DNA of 64,000 nt from Firmicutes bacterium UBA3553 (GCA_002381185.1 DFOA01000065.1:6571-70570); one strand, 5' to 3'; shown: positions 17,753-27,093, counted from the stretch's first letter. The notes: generated from the sequence alone by a model not told the origin. Translations and numbers: made by a program.

Positions 17753-18385
17753 TTAATGTTCTGCAGCCTGTGCTTCTTCCTTGGTTTCATGAACAGTGCC
17801 GTGAGGATGGTTCGGCGGTGCATAAATTGAATATAATTTCAGCGGTTCATTGCCTGTATTGATTAGATTGTGCCATTTTCCTGCGGGAATTATAAATATA
17901 AAATCATCGTCCACATAAGCCTCAAAATCAGATAAATCTTCATTATCACCCATTCTGACAACCCCATGGCCTTCTTCAATCCCTATGAATTGATCAACAT
18001 CGGGATGCATCTCTAAGCCGATATCTTCTCCAGGATTCAGGCTCATAAGTGTCAGTTGTAGGTTGTTTCCGGTCCATAAGGTATTGCGGAAGCTGTTATT
18101 TTGCTCCGCTGCATCATTAATGTCGACTGCAAACGGCTCAGGGCCATAATCCAACAATTCTATTGAATAATTATTGTTGGGATATGGTCTTCGTTCAGGT
18201 CTTACATTATGGGAGGTGACATCATATGGAAGTTGATTTGCATATTGGTTAATGTAATAAGGTCTGTACATTGGATGAGGATATGGGGATGAATACATTC
18301 TTCGCATGCTATGCACCATGTCAGGATTATACCAAGGCATATTTCTATAATTCGGGCATGGATAATTATTATAAGCGTTATACAT
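17753..18385 (-). CDS. Cupin-domain protein with Tyr/Pro-rich N-terminus
   Basis: A 210-residue protein. The first 65 residues are rich in Tyr, Pro, Asn and Met (MYNAYNNYPCPNYRNMPWY), like spore coat proteins. The rest is a cupin barrel (near 80-195) with EMHPDVDQFIGIEEGHG and PAGKWHNLINTG, the two motifs that supply metal ligands, and ends in a His-containing NHPHGTVHETKEEA segment typical of a clostridial cupin subgroup. Enzyme activity is unknown. ATG 18385 follows GGAAGG. I infer a spore-coat or surface role from composition only. Confidence 0.75.
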   Translation of the reverse strand: MYNAYNNYPCPNYRNMPWYNPDMVHSMRRMYSSPYPHPMYRPYYINQYANQLPYDVTSHNVRPERRPYPNNNYSIELLDYGPEPFAVDINDAAEQNNSFRNTLWTGNNLQLTLMSLNPGEDIGLEMHPDVDQFIGIEEGHGVVRMGDNEDLSDFEAYVDDDFIFIIPAGKWHNLINTGNEPLKLYSIYAPPNHPHGTVHETKEEAQAAEH

Positions 18386-18441
18386 TGTTTTTCCTTCCTT
18401 TCATAAGCTTATAATCATCATATGCCCGAATTCTGTAGATG

Positions 18442-18618
18442 CTAATCTCTCCTTATCAAATCTTCTAAATCATCTGTTTTTTTGTATTTTTTACTTTCTA
18501 ATTTTATAAAGTTTTTGATGTCCATGTCAGATGCTGTTTCGGCTTTTATCTGATCCATCATTAGTTTAGCTTCTGTATGAACAGTATTCATTTCATTTTC
18601 TGTATGATTTTCAGTCAT
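18442..18618 (-). CDS. Small acidic/lysine-rich protein, 58 residues
   Basis: An open frame from ATG 18618, preceded by AAAGGA, to TAG: it begins MTENHTENEMNTVH, contains MMDQIKAETASDMDIKNF and ends DLEDLIRRD. It is highly charged with no membrane segment. I do not recognise the family. Composition and neighbourhood (cupin with coat-like N-terminus) would fit a small spore-associated protein, but it lacks the SASP signature. It fills much of the gap between the cupin and BlaR1-like genes. Confidence 0.55.
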   Translation of the reverse strand: MTENHTENEMNTVHTEAKLMMDQIKAETASDMDIKNFIKLESKKYKKTDDLEDLIRRD

Positions 18619-18757
18619 TATTTTAATCCTTTCTTTGTTTTTTTTATTATTTGCAGTCAGATAAAAATTAAACAGCTTTTATACATAATAGAGAATAAGA
18701 AATTTCAAGGTTGGTGTAATAAATTATTTTAAAATCTAATACTTTAATTAAGCTTAT

Positions 18758-18790
18758 AAAAAAACAGGAATATGATTGAAAATATTCCTG
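18758..18790 (-). terminator. Terminator of the blaR1-like operon
   Basis: On the minus strand CAGGAATAT pairs with ATATTCCTG and is followed by seven T. It lies about 25 bases after the BlaR1-like stop codon. Confidence 0.85.
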
Positions 18791-18813
18791 CCTTTTCTTC
18801 ATTTCTAACCACC

Positions 18814-20217
18814 CTAATAATCCATATCTATATTTCTGTATCCTGTTATTTTCCAGTTGCCTTCAATTTTTTCGAGCTCTGCTAATCCTTTTGCAGTACC
18901 TGTAGTTTCTGTCCCATCATTTGAAATTAATTTCAGCTGTACTTCAAAATTATAACCGGCTTCATTATTCTCAATATTATATTTATTTTCAGAAAGCTGG
19001 AGTCCAACAACCTGCATAGTATAATTTCCTTCATGACATGCCTGGGCAAACCTCAGATTTTCTCTGTTTTTTAATAAAGTGCTGTATGCACTGTCAGTCA
19101 TCAATAATTTTATTACTTCATCATTAATCTGCATTGCTTTTGACAGTTCTTCAGGATTTGAAGTATTTAAGTTTAATACGGATTTGTAATTATCAATTTC
19201 TTTGGCATTCACAGTATATAAATCCATAATAAAGCTGTTAATAATTTTTATATTTTCATCTACAGGGAGCTGGTATTCTTCATCCTTTATAGGGTTTGTT
19301 ACAAATGAAATAACAATGATGAGAACAATAACAACTGATGCCGCAAGAATCCAAAAGGACGGTTTCCTGTAGTTTAGAATATTTTTTATTCTTGACTTGG
19401 CATTGCTTTCTCCAAATGGCAAGGGGATTAATGATCTGCTTTGCTTCACTGACAATGCCAGCAGGGTATTTGAATAATCTAGCCGTATATCCTCATTTGT
19501 GCTTTTCATTACACTTTCATCACATGACATCTCCATATCCTTTGACATGAGAAAATATGAAATCCACATTAAAGGGTTGAACCAATGTATCGTAAGTGCA
19601 GTAAATGCAATGATTTTAATTATATAATCATATCTTTTGATGTGCGTCTGCTCATGTTTTAATATATATTTCAGTTCATTTTCTGACATGTTTACAGGAA
19701 TAAATATTTTCGGTTTAGTTATTCCCAAAACAAAAGGTGTATTTATTTGATCAGTTTCAAAAATATTGTCATTAACAAGTGTAGCTGTAGTAAGCTTAGT
19801 TTTTAATTTAAAGTAAGAAGCAACCCCGTAGATTGAAAGAATTATTATTCCGGCAATCCATACATATGTACACATTTCTGTAATTATGTTAATGGGCTTA
19901 ACACTTGTGGATGGATTTAAAGGCAGCAATGATGATTGTACGGGATTATCCGCTGTATTATTAATTGAATCTCCGGTATCAGCTGCAGGATTTTCGAAGT
20001 CAATATTTTCAGGGATAGAATCCGTATATGAGGGCATCAGACTTATATGGCTTTCAAGAGTAAACGGGCATAGTAACCTAAATAACACAACTATCCAAAG
20101 AGCATATGAAAAAATCTTCGGTGCTTTATTCAGAAAAAATCTTGCTGCTATAACTGCCAATGCAGCATAGCTTGCAGTCAAACTCATATTAAGTACGGTC
20201 AAAAAAACTCTGCTCAT
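18814..20217 (-). CDS. BlaR1/M56-family membrane metallopeptidase
   Basis: A 467-residue membrane protein: helices near 5-25, 35-50, 113-135 and 290-308, and zinc-protease motif HEQTH at 188-192 in a cytoplasmic loop, followed by NPLMWISYFLM and CDESVM, all typical of M56 (BlaR1/MecR1). The extracellular C-terminal part (near 310-467) is not a penicillin-binding domain; it is a short domain of unknown ligand. By family, ligand sensing triggers proteolysis that removes the partner repressor. It overlaps the BlaI-type gene by the stop/start ATGA, so the two are co-translated. Confidence 0.85.
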   Translation of the reverse strand: MSRVFLTVLNMSLTASYAALAVIAARFFLNKAPKIFSYALWIVVLFRLLCPFTLESHISLMPSYTDSIPENIDFENPAADTGDSINNTADNPVQSSLLPLNPSTSVKPINIITEMCTYVWIAGIIILSIYGVASYFKLKTKLTTATLVNDNIFETDQINTPFVLGITKPKIFIPVNMSENELKYILKHEQTHIKRYDYIIKIIAFTALTIHWFNPLMWISYFLMSKDMEMSCDESVMKSTNEDIRLDYSNTLLALSVKQSRSLIPLPFGESNAKSRIKNILNYRKPSFWILAASVVIVLIIVISFVTNPIKDEEYQLPVDENIKIINSFIMDLYTVNAKEIDNYKSVLNLNTSNPEELSKAMQINDEVIKLLMTDSAYSTLLKNRENLRFAQACHEGNYTMQVVGLQLSENKYNIENNEAGYNFEVQLKLISNDGTETTGTAKGLAELEKIEGNWKITGYRNIDMDY

Positions 20218-20573
20218 TTTGTTGCCTCCTCAATCATTTTTTTGATTTCTTCAGCCTCCTTTTTTGAAAGCTTTTTATCCTTTAAAAATGCGGCAATAAA
20301 TGTCGGAAGAGAATTATCAAATGATTTTTCAAGCAGCGTTTCACTTTCATGTTTTTGAACCTGTTCCTTAGTAATTAAAGATATTACAGTAGCGTTTTCA
20401 TTTTTTAATATTCCTCGTTCTGAAAGCTTTCTTATCATAGTATAGGTTGTTGATTTTTTCCACCCGAGTTTTTGAAAGCATACTTTTGAAAGCTCAGTAG
20501 AATTTACAGGCTCCAAATCCCAAATAATATCTAAAAACTTATATTCAGCATCAAACAGTTTAAATTCCTCCAT
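20214..20573 (-). CDS. BlaI/MecI-family repressor
   Basis: A 119-residue winged-helix repressor: FLDIIWDLEPVNSTELS and WKKSTTYTMIRKLSERGIL form the DNA-binding domain, and the C-terminal KLSKKEAEEIKKMI helix is the dimerisation part, as in BlaI/MecI/CopY. The start is taken as ATG 20573, 8 bases after GGAGG, rather than the GTG 20582 that overlaps the ribosome site. It is the first gene of a two-gene operon with the M56 sensor. Target genes beyond its own operon are unknown; no beta-lactamase is in the window. Confidence 0.88.
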   Translation of the reverse strand: MEEFKLFDAEYKFLDIIWDLEPVNSTELSKVCFQKLGWKKSTTYTMIRKLSERGILKNENATVISLITKEQVQKHESETLLEKSFDNSLPTFIAAFLKDKKLSKKEAEEIKKMIEEATK

Positions 20574-20696
20574 TGAATTCACCTCCAGGTTTATTCTGAT
20601 AAATCTTTATAATTAAGTCTATCATGATAAACCGGTGGCGTCAAGTAAGCGTTTGAGAATATTTTTTGTCCTTGTCTCTATCTGTGCAAGAAACAA

Positions 20697-21563
20697 TTAC
20701 CTTTTCCAGTGTGTCCATGTGATCATTGGTTCATACCCAATTGCTCTGTAGAATGGGTTCCCGCCACCAGTCATATGTGTTGCGCCAAGAGGCTTCATTC
20801 TTCTGTACATTTCAGATAATGCAGCAGCTGCAAGACCTTTATGACGATACTCAGGCACTGTGCAGAGCGGTTCCATATATGCCAGATGATTCTCAGGTGT
20901 CCACCACATACCTGCCCAGCATACATAATCTCCATCTTCATTCTGGATTGCAACATCATACTGAGGTGTTGCATGTGGAGAAGCCTCCAGATGATATCCA
21001 ACATCGATATCTCCATCCCACGGTCCTTCTTTTTCATGGTCAAAACCTTTCCAACAGCATGTTAATGCTTTCGCCGTATCAATTTTTGCGGGTTCCACAA
21101 AACTGAAGCATTCCGGCAGTTCATAATCCAGAGGTTTACCAAAATCATAAATCATATCAACATATTCATCGCCTTGCTTATAGCCTGCATTTATAGCAGC
21201 TTCTGTTACAGCATTCTGGCCTTTAAAAATAATGAGCTTAAGATTGCCTTTCTTGTCAGTCAGAAATTTAGATGCATGTTCAACCATTTCGGGTGCAATT
21301 TCCTCATACCCGGGTTTTAAGCTGAAAAAAGCTTTACCAAGCTGACTTTCGTAGAAGCAGAATCCTGCGATTACGCTGTCATCCTTCCAGATCATATTTC
21401 TGTGACTCATTGCTTTATCTGACCAATCGGAAGAAAGTGCATATTCAAAAAATGGTGCCGGAACTCCATTTCTCCAGTCTTTTTCATATATATCAATCAT
21501 GAACTGATATACTTCTATAAAATCAGAAAGAATCATAAATGGTCTCTTGGTTATGTTTTTCAT
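20697..21563 (-). CDS. GNAT-family N-acetyltransferase
   Basis: A 288-residue protein with a C-terminal GNAT fold: EPLCTVPEYRHKGLAAAALSEM (near 240-261) carries the R-x-x-G-x-A acetyl-CoA loop. The N-terminal half is a second, degenerate acetyltransferase-like region. Start at ATG 21563, 9 bases after GGAG; the frame to 21614 has an extra 17 residues without a ribosome site. It is the last of a run of acetyltransferase genes on this strand. Substrate unknown. Confidence 0.8.
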   Translation of the reverse strand: MKNITKRPFMILSDFIEVYQFMIDIYEKDWRNGVPAPFFEYALSSDWSDKAMSHRNMIWKDDSVIAGFCFYESQLGKAFFSLKPGYEEIAPEMVEHASKFLTDKKGNLKLIIFKGQNAVTEAAINAGYKQGDEYVDMIYDFGKPLDYELPECFSFVEPAKIDTAKALTCCWKGFDHEKEGPWDGDIDVGYHLEASPHATPQYDVAIQNEDGDYVCWAGMWWTPENHLAYMEPLCTVPEYRHKGLAAAALSEMYRRMKPLGATHMTGGGNPFYRAIGYEPMITWTHWKR

Positions 21564-21621
21564 GTTTTTAATCTCCTTTATCCAATGGTAGTGTTTTACT
21601 GTACCATATATCATTTGAAAA

Positions 21622-22209
21622 CTACTTCAAATATTTTCGCATAATGACTTTATGCTCGGTTTCTTCATGAAAAATAAAATCACACTTTTTATACATGTCA
21701 ACCGGACCCATAAAATCATGAAACACATTAACAAATTCTTTATTCGGGTATACTTCAATATAATCAAACCCGTCATCAGCCGCATCTTTACAAACATATT
21801 CTAACAATTGTGCAGCAATACCCTTTCTTTTCATATCAGGCGCAATTGTGAAGCAAAATATAGATTTCACTTTATTATTTGGCTCAGTTGTGCTTATTGA
21901 TGTCATAAACCGAAGCCAACTGATACAATGTAAGCAGTCTGATTTCGTATTTGCATTGCACCAGCCAACAACCTTATCATCGTGATATACCAGATAGCCC
22001 TTTATTATGCCACTGTTAACATACCGTATGGCTAAATCCCGCCTCTTTTCCGGTGATGAAAAGTCCGTTTCTACACGGTGATCAGCACTGCACCAACACA
22101 CACAATAACATCTGTCCTCATATTCGTTATCTGCATGAGCATCAGTTTCAAAAAAGTACAGGTAATCTTCCAATAAATCAGGCGTTAATTTTTTAATCTC
22201 AATATTCAT
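21622..22209 (-). CDS. GNAT-family N-acetyltransferase
   Basis: A 195-residue acetyltransferase with IAPDMKRKGIAAQLLEYV near 121-138 as the acetyl-CoA binding motif. The N-terminal part contains a Cys-rich stretch CYCVCWC near 33-39, which recurs in a subgroup of small GNAT proteins (YoaP-like or aminoglycoside-type relatives), so the match to a named enzyme is unsure. ATG 22209 follows GGAGG. Next to three other GNAT genes in the same direction. Confidence 0.8.
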   Translation of the reverse strand: MNIEIKKLTPDLLEDYLYFFETDAHADNEYEDRCYCVCWCSADHRVETDFSSPEKRRDLAIRYVNSGIIKGYLVYHDDKVVGWCNANTKSDCLHCISWLRFMTSISTTEPNNKVKSIFCFTIAPDMKRKGIAAQLLEYVCKDAADDGFDYIEVYPNKEFVNVFHDFMGPVDMYKKCDFIFHEETEHKVIMRKYLK

Positions 22210-22269
22210 CTTACTACCTCCGAAAAATAATCAATGGTCAAGTTTCTTTTTATTTGCGCAATATACAAA

Positions 22270-22782
22270 TTACTGTATGTTAATGGTTCCGGCTTTACCT
22301 GTTAATGCACCAGGTGTTAATTCAAGAGCCATGCACCACTCAGCTTTTTTTGTTGTGTCAGAAATATGGAATATTCCATATTGATAAGACGCCTTAAACC
22401 CAAACTTGTGATAGAATGCTGGATCGCCACAAAGGAATATAGATGTAAATCCCATAGTTTTTGCAATTCGAAAAGCTTCAGACATCATTGCACGAGCAAT
22501 TCCTCTACGAAAAAAATCGGGATGAACACTTATTGGGGATAGTAAAAGCTCAGTATAAATTTTATCAGATGCAGTAATATTTGTTTTATATAAAACAATC
22601 TGACCTATCAACTTTCCAACATCATTTTCTGCTACTAATGAAAGCTCTGGAATAAAGGTACTTTTTTTCCGCACTTCATTTAAATAATCCCATTCACCTT
22701 CATTAGTTGATGTAGCAAACGATATCTTCACAAGTTCATAAACTTCATCGTAATCGGCAGGTTGTTCTTGTCGTATGATCAT
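22270..22782 (-). CDS. GNAT-family N-acetyltransferase (YhbS-like)
   Basis: A 170-residue acetyltransferase. SVHPDFFRRGIARAMMSEAF near 92-111 is the acetyl-CoA loop, and IFLCGDPAFYHKFGFKAS (near 124-141) is the segment typical of the YhbS subgroup. ATG 22782 follows GGAGG. Transcribed in the same direction as the neighbouring acetyltransferases, with gaps of about 60-130 bases. Substrate unknown. Confidence 0.85.
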   Translation of the reverse strand: MIIRQEQPADYDEVYELVKISFATSTNEGEWDYLNEVRKKSTFIPELSLVAENDVGKLIGQIVLYKTNITASDKIYTELLLSPISVHPDFFRRGIARAMMSEAFRIAKTMGFTSIFLCGDPAFYHKFGFKASYQYGIFHISDTTKKAEWCMALELTPGALTGKAGTINIQ

Positions 22783-22918
22783 ATAATCCTCCAGTATATT
22801 ATTATATATAATTCTTGATTTTCATTTTACAACTATGGCAACATAGAAATAATGTGTATTAAATTGCTCTTATTTTGTGTTCATATCACAAGCACAAATT
22901 ATCTTTTTCAAAGCTCTA

Positions 22919-23437
22919 TCACTGTCCATAGTGCAGCAAAATATCCTCAACAGATTGTTCCGGGGATTGTTTCGAGGTATCTAGCCAAAAGCCGATTCTA
23001 GGGGTCTCTCTCATGAAATCTGCATATAAATTCTCTACTGTAAAACCTGTATAACCAATCTTTCCCCGCAGTTTCTCACGTTTTTTAACTTCCTCTGCAT
23101 TCGGGTAGAGTACGGTGATATGAACGGGATAATCTTTTAACATCTCCAATATTAGGGACATTTCTTTTCCATAGTAGTTATCCTGCAAGACAACGGTAAA
23201 TCCGTTGTCATAATATGTTTTTGCCGCGTCTGCGGCAAGACGGTAACGCAGACGCAGCTGACAGATAGCCTCTTCGGACGGTTTCGCGGACATATCGGCT
23301 CGTCCCGATACTATCATCCGGCGAAACAAATCGCCGCGCAGATGTACACCTTTTTCCAACCGTGAGGCAAGAAGTTGTGCAACCGTTGATTTTCCAGACG
23401 CCATAACGCCAGTAATTAAATATATCGCTCTTTTCAC
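22919..23437 (-). CDS. Small P-loop kinase (AAA/zeta-toxin or chloramphenicol phosphotransferase-like)
   Basis: A 172-residue nucleotide-binding protein with Walker A GVMASGKST (residues 10-18), a Walker-B-like VVLQDNYYG near 88-96 and an RLR-type lid. Such small P-loop kinases resemble chloramphenicol phosphotransferase, shikimate kinase or zeta toxins and phosphorylate small molecules. The substrate cannot be read from the sequence, but its place among acetyltransferase genes fits modification of small molecules such as antibiotics. Starts at GTG 23437, 8 bases after GAGG. Confidence 0.7.
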   Translation of the reverse strand: MKRAIYLITGVMASGKSTVAQLLASRLEKGVHLRGDLFRRMIVSGRADMSAKPSEEAICQLRLRYRLAADAAKTYYDNGFTVVLQDNYYGKEMSLILEMLKDYPVHITVLYPNAEEVKKREKLRGKIGYTGFTVENLYADFMRETPRIGFWLDTSKQSPEQSVEDILLHYGQ

Positions 23438-23544
23438 TCAAAGCACCTCTTAATTGAAATTTACTTATAATTAGTTAATAAATTAAAGTTTATTATATTT
23501 GTTCAATCTTATAGTATCGAAGGAGTTTATCATATGAATATTAT

Positions 23545-24030
23545 TTAATACCTAAATTCACTATTAAAAACCTTAACAATGGAATTAAAGTTTTCATCAG
23601 CATAAGGCTTTCTGATTTCAATCAGATTGAGAACATCATATCCTCGTTTTGCAAGAAAGCTGATTATTTTCAGGTTATTGGGGTGCACATAATTATAAAC
23701 CATATCTCCACCTAATGAGTGTGATAATTCTTCTGCTTTTTCAAACAGGGCAGAGGCAATTCCGTTTCTTCTGAATTTGGGCTCAACATAGATCGACTCG
23801 ACCCATACCAATGAATCTTCAACCCGGCACACTAAATACCCTGTATAGCTGTCATTCTCCTTATCAAAATAAATAGGATATCCTTTTCTTATATATTCAT
23901 CAAACTCATCCAGGGATGACTCAATATCCGGTTTTGATTCTATTTTTTTCAAATGTAGCAATTCTACACGAAAACTGGAGATGAGTATCGCTATACTATC
24001 TCTATCTTCTTTTGTAGCTTGATATATCAC
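23545..24030 (-). CDS. GNAT-family N-acetyltransferase
   Basis: A 161-residue acetyltransferase: VEPKFRRNGIASALFEKAEELS near 86-107 is the acetyl-CoA loop and NLKIISFLAKRGYDVLNLIE near 123-142 the C-terminal strand-helix pair. Starts at GTG 24030, 6 bases after GGAGG. It is the first gene in the series of four GNAT genes and one kinase gene running to 20697. Confidence 0.82.
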   Translation of the reverse strand: MIYQATKEDRDSIAILISSFRVELLHLKKIESKPDIESSLDEFDEYIRKGYPIYFDKENDSYTGYLVCRVEDSLVWVESIYVEPKFRRNGIASALFEKAEELSHSLGGDMVYNYVHPNNLKIISFLAKRGYDVLNLIEIRKPYADENFNSIVKVFNSEFRY

Positions 24031-24116
24031 ACCATACCTCCTTGTTTACTGATATAATAAGTTGTTACACTTCAATATCGCACTATTTTTCTATTGCTAT
24101 GTATGAGTAATATGAA

Positions 24117-24257
24117 CTATTCAGTTTTATCCTTTTCTTTTTTGCTCATATAATCTTCAAAATCTTTGAGTGCGTCAAGGGTACCTTGGTAAACTGCACC
24201 TCTTATAATCAAGAACATTACAAGAATGCTCACAAGTGCTAATATTATGATTTCCAT
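24117..24257 (-). CDS. Small single-pass membrane protein, 46 residues
   Basis: An open frame from ATG 24257, with AGGAG upstream, to TAG. It has one N-terminal membrane helix (MEIIILALVSILVMFLII) and a charged tail ending MSKKEKDKTE. I do not know the family. The ribosome site, helix and compact layout suggest a real gene. Confidence 0.55.
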   Translation of the reverse strand: MEIIILALVSILVMFLIIRGAVYQGTLDALKDFEDYMSKKEKDKTE

Positions 24258-24342
24258 AATTGAGATCTCCTGTTCCATAATGCTATATAATTCGTTTTCA
24301 ATAAATTATATCATACATTTTTCTAAATTACACAAAAATTGA

Positions 24343-24522
24343 TTCTGGACTGAAGATTTGAAAAAAGAGAGAGAAAGAATAGATGAATTAGATATTAGCA
24401 GTAAACTGACTAAAATTAAATATGTTAATAATGTAAGTCCATATTATTATTTTCAATTAACAGACCCAGATGAAAATATAATAGAAGTTACCGGCCAATA
24501 TTCACCTGCAGAGAGAATTTGA
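24343..24522 (+). pseudogene. Remnant of a glyoxalase/bleomycin-resistance (VOC) protein
   Basis: A 59-codon frame opens after a TGA at 24340 and ends at TGA 24522. It has no start or ribosome site. YYYFQLTDPDENIIEVTG near its end matches the last strand of VOC-family proteins, where F-x-D-P-D-G-N-x-I-E is conserved. Only the C-terminal third of such a protein remains. The gap 24258-24672 otherwise holds the terminator below. Confidence 0.65.
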
Positions 24523-24551
24523 TGAATAAATTAAGAAAAATAATATAAATA

Positions 24552-24592
24552 TAAAAACCTATGCTGAAACTATTGTTTAAGCATAGGTTTTT
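24552..24592 (+). terminator. Terminator behind the VOC remnant
   Basis: AAAACCTATGCT pairs with AGCATAGGTTTT, followed by further T. It has survived behind the decayed plus-strand gene and could also stop minus-strand transcripts. Confidence 0.75.
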
Positions 24593-24672
24593 TGTTGAAT
24601 TGCTGCAATTTTAAATTTAATCCTTAAATAGGACTGTTGACTATGAACCGTTACTTATTTTAAAACCAATAT

Positions 24673-27093
24673 CTATTTTACAGGAAGAACTAATTTTTGA
24701 CCTATGCTGATCAAATCAGGGTTCTTTATTGTATCTTTATTAAGGTTGTAAATTTCCATGTAACGAGTACCGCTGCCAAGTTGGGTCTTGGCTATATTCC
24801 AGAGACAGTCTCCTGAAACAACTATATATGTGGTTTCGGATATTGTTTCTTTAACCTCAGTTTCTGTAACAGGCGCTGTTACGACCGGTGTTTCAATTAC
24901 AGGCTCTTCAGCTTTAGGTTTTTCGGGAACTGTTATTTCTGTTGAAAGATTAGCTTTCAGCTTGCCTATTTGTTCAGCAGTCATGCCGCCTGAAAGAAGA
25001 TACTTTTCAGCTGACAAAGCAATATTTGCGTTATCCAAATCTGTTCCTGCAATAACCTTAAGCATTGCAAGCACGTCTTCTGATATTAATTTATATTTGT
25101 CGGTGCCTTCTTCAACTCCGTAATAATTTATATAACTTTGCATGTAGTCTTTAACAATTTCGTCCTTGGATGCACCCATTAATGCTTCAACCAGTGCTGC
25201 AAAATAACCAGCGCGGTCTTTGCCTTCTGTGCAATGGAATAAATACGGACCTTGATTTTCTGACATGAATACAAGACCTTTTACAATGCTTGACCTAAAT
25301 TCATCACTTCCAAATGCAAGGCCCATATTCAAAGGAAGCACCTTGTTGTTTTTGTAAAGTCCTGCATAATACGGTGATGCAAAATCTTCTGCTGCCATGT
25401 AGGATTCGATATTTTCTTTTGAGTCTGCAAGATTAACAACTGTATTTATCTTAGCTGTTTTAATGAGAGTGTCCGCATATGAGGCTCTTCCAAGTTCGTT
25501 GTTAACAGGGCTTGAGCTTCTGTAAAGAACGCCTTTGGCTAAATTGCCTGTTGTAATGTTTCTGAAGTTTGCAAACACTTCATCTGAAGAATAATCAGCA
25601 CGGTTGTTTGTGCGCTCCAGTTTGCGTATTTCATATTGCAGCTTATATTCTTCAGGACCTGTAAGCATAATAGTAAGTTTATCTCCGACTTTCACATTTG
25701 CAATTTCATTCAGTTTTCCATAGTTGATGCACACTGCTATGTTTGTATGTCCGGGATATGCTCGAACAAGAGGACTGCCGCTGTCTACATAGTATCCATC
25801 AAGGAACGGTGCTTCAATAACAAAGCCATTATCAAAAACAACTGTTACCATATCGCCGGGTTTAAAGCCTGCTTTATAAAAGTCTTCTATTAATACATCC
25901 GTTGATGCATGACCGTATTTTTCTATTTCTGTAACTGTTGCAGCAACGCTTGGAGTTTTATATATTGAATCGGCCGATAATTTTGATTTAAGTGTCTTAA
26001 TTTCAGCCTTGGTCATACCTATTTTTTCGAGATAGCCTTCTGTAGCTTTTGCCAAATCAGCATCTGAGATATCAGAGCCTTTTTCTAATCCGCAAACAAC
26101 GGTAGTAAGCGAAGTGATAATGTTGCTTTGTGCTATTGATGCATGCTGTTCGCTTCCTTTTTCAACATTATAATAGTTTTCATAGGTAGTCATATAATCA
26201 GCGACCACTTCGTCGTATGTTGCGCCCATCAGGCATTCCAGCAGTGCACTTGCAAATCCCGCACGGTCTTTGCCCTCTGTGCAGTGAATCAGATAAGGAC
26301 CATTATTCTTACTTAAAAAACGAAGACCATCGGCTAATTTTTTGCCAAAATCTGCTCCTGCAATGTCAACGCCCATATCAAGACCAATCACTTGTCCATT
26401 ATCATAAAGAGATTTGTAATAATCAGAAGCAAATCCTTCTGATGATATGTACGAATTTATTTCATCTTTTGAATCAGCAAGGTTAATTACTGTCTTTATC
26501 CCCACAGCTTTTGCCAAGCCATCGGCATAAGCAGCTCGTCCTAATTCATTGTTTACAGGGCTTGAGCTTCTGTATAAAACTGCCGGATTCATTCCTGAAG
26601 TAGTGATGCTTCTGAAGTTTGCAAATATCGAATCAGTTGCATAATCAGTTCTTACATCAGTCCGTACCAACTGACGGATAAGATATTCTCCCAGATATCC
26701 TTCTTTTTCAAGTAATGAGAATGTTAGTGTATCTCCGGCATTAGCATTGTATGTTGTTGAAAAGTTACCCATGTTGATTGCAACAACCAGCAAATTATTA
26801 CCTTGGTCATCACGGACTACAAGACTTCCTGTATCCACATCACTGTAAGATGTACAGAAAGGAATTTCAAGAGTTGTATCACCTAATGTTACCTTTAGGA
26901 TGTCACCTAATTTGTACCCTGCATCATATAGTGCCTTTGGCTCAATATCCATTGTAAGGTTGCCGTATTTTTGCACTTCTTTGACGGTACCGGTTACAAC
27001 TGCAGAACCTTCTTCTGCATTGGCAGAGATAGTAAGTGAAAATATCATGACAAAAACCAAAAGCAGAGAAATAATTTTTTTAACCTGTTTCAT
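24673..27093 (-). CDS. Secreted protein with two tyrosine/lipid-phosphatase modules and a LysM domain
   Basis: An 806-residue exported protein: signal peptide (residues 1-26, cut after SANA), two homologous modules of exactly 350-residue spacing (about 30-375 and 380-720), a Pro/Glu/Val-rich linker and a C-terminal LysM (about 755-805, TYIVVSGDCLWNIAKT). Each module has a beta-rich part (VTGTVKEVQKYG, then the GSLVVRD region) followed by a phosphatase domain with P-loop HCTEGKDRAG at 270-279 and 620-629; the nucleophile Cys is at 271 and 621 and the Arg at 277 and 627. The Lys in C-x3-K-D-R recalls Listeria LipA and MptpB, which act on phosphoinositides as well as tyrosine phosphate. LysM should hold it at peptidoglycan. 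ATG 27093 follows GGAGG. Confidence 0.85.
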   Translation of the reverse strand: MKQVKKIISLLLVFVMIFSLTISANAEEGSAVVTGTVKEVQKYGNLTMDIEPKALYDAGYKLGDILKVTLGDTTLEIPFCTSYSDVDTGSLVVRDDQGNNLLVVAINMGNFSTTYNANAGDTLTFSLLEKEGYLGEYLIRQLVRTDVRTDYATDSIFANFRSITTSGMNPAVLYRSSSPVNNELGRAAYADGLAKAVGIKTVINLADSKDEINSYISSEGFASDYYKSLYDNGQVIGLDMGVDIAGADFGKKLADGLRFLSKNNGPYLIHCTEGKDRAGFASALLECLMGATYDEVVADYMTTYENYYNVEKGSEQHASIAQSNIITSLTTVVCGLEKGSDISDADLAKATEGYLEKIGMTKAEIKTLKSKLSADSIYKTPSVAATVTEIEKYGHASTDVLIEDFYKAGFKPGDMVTVVFDNGFVIEAPFLDGYYVDSGSPLVRAYPGHTNIAVCINYGKLNEIANVKVGDKLTIMLTGPEEYKLQYEIRKLERTNNRADYSSDEVFANFRNITTGNLAKGVLYRSSSPVNNELGRASYADTLIKTAKINTVVNLADSKENIESYMAAEDFASPYYAGLYKNNKVLPLNMGLAFGSDEFRSSIVKGLVFMSENQGPYLFHCTEGKDRAGYFAALVEALMGASKDEIVKDYMQSYINYYGVEEGTDKYKLISEDVLAMLKVIAGTDLDNANIALSAEKYLLSGGMTAEQIGKLKANLSTEITVPEKPKAEEPVIETPVVTAPVTETEVKETISETTYIVVSGDCLWNIAKTQLGSGTRYMEIYNLNKDTIKNPDLISIGQKLVLPVK

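Noticed and set aside
20620..20629. Palindrome TATCATGATA upstream of the BlaI-like gene
   Set aside because: Could be an operator, but it does not match the TACA-N-TGTA pattern of BlaI/MecI and such short palindromes are frequent in AT-rich DNA.
23208..23441. 77-codon frame inside the P-loop kinase gene
   Set aside because: Shadow of the kinase gene in another frame; the kinase frame carries the Walker motif and ribosome site.
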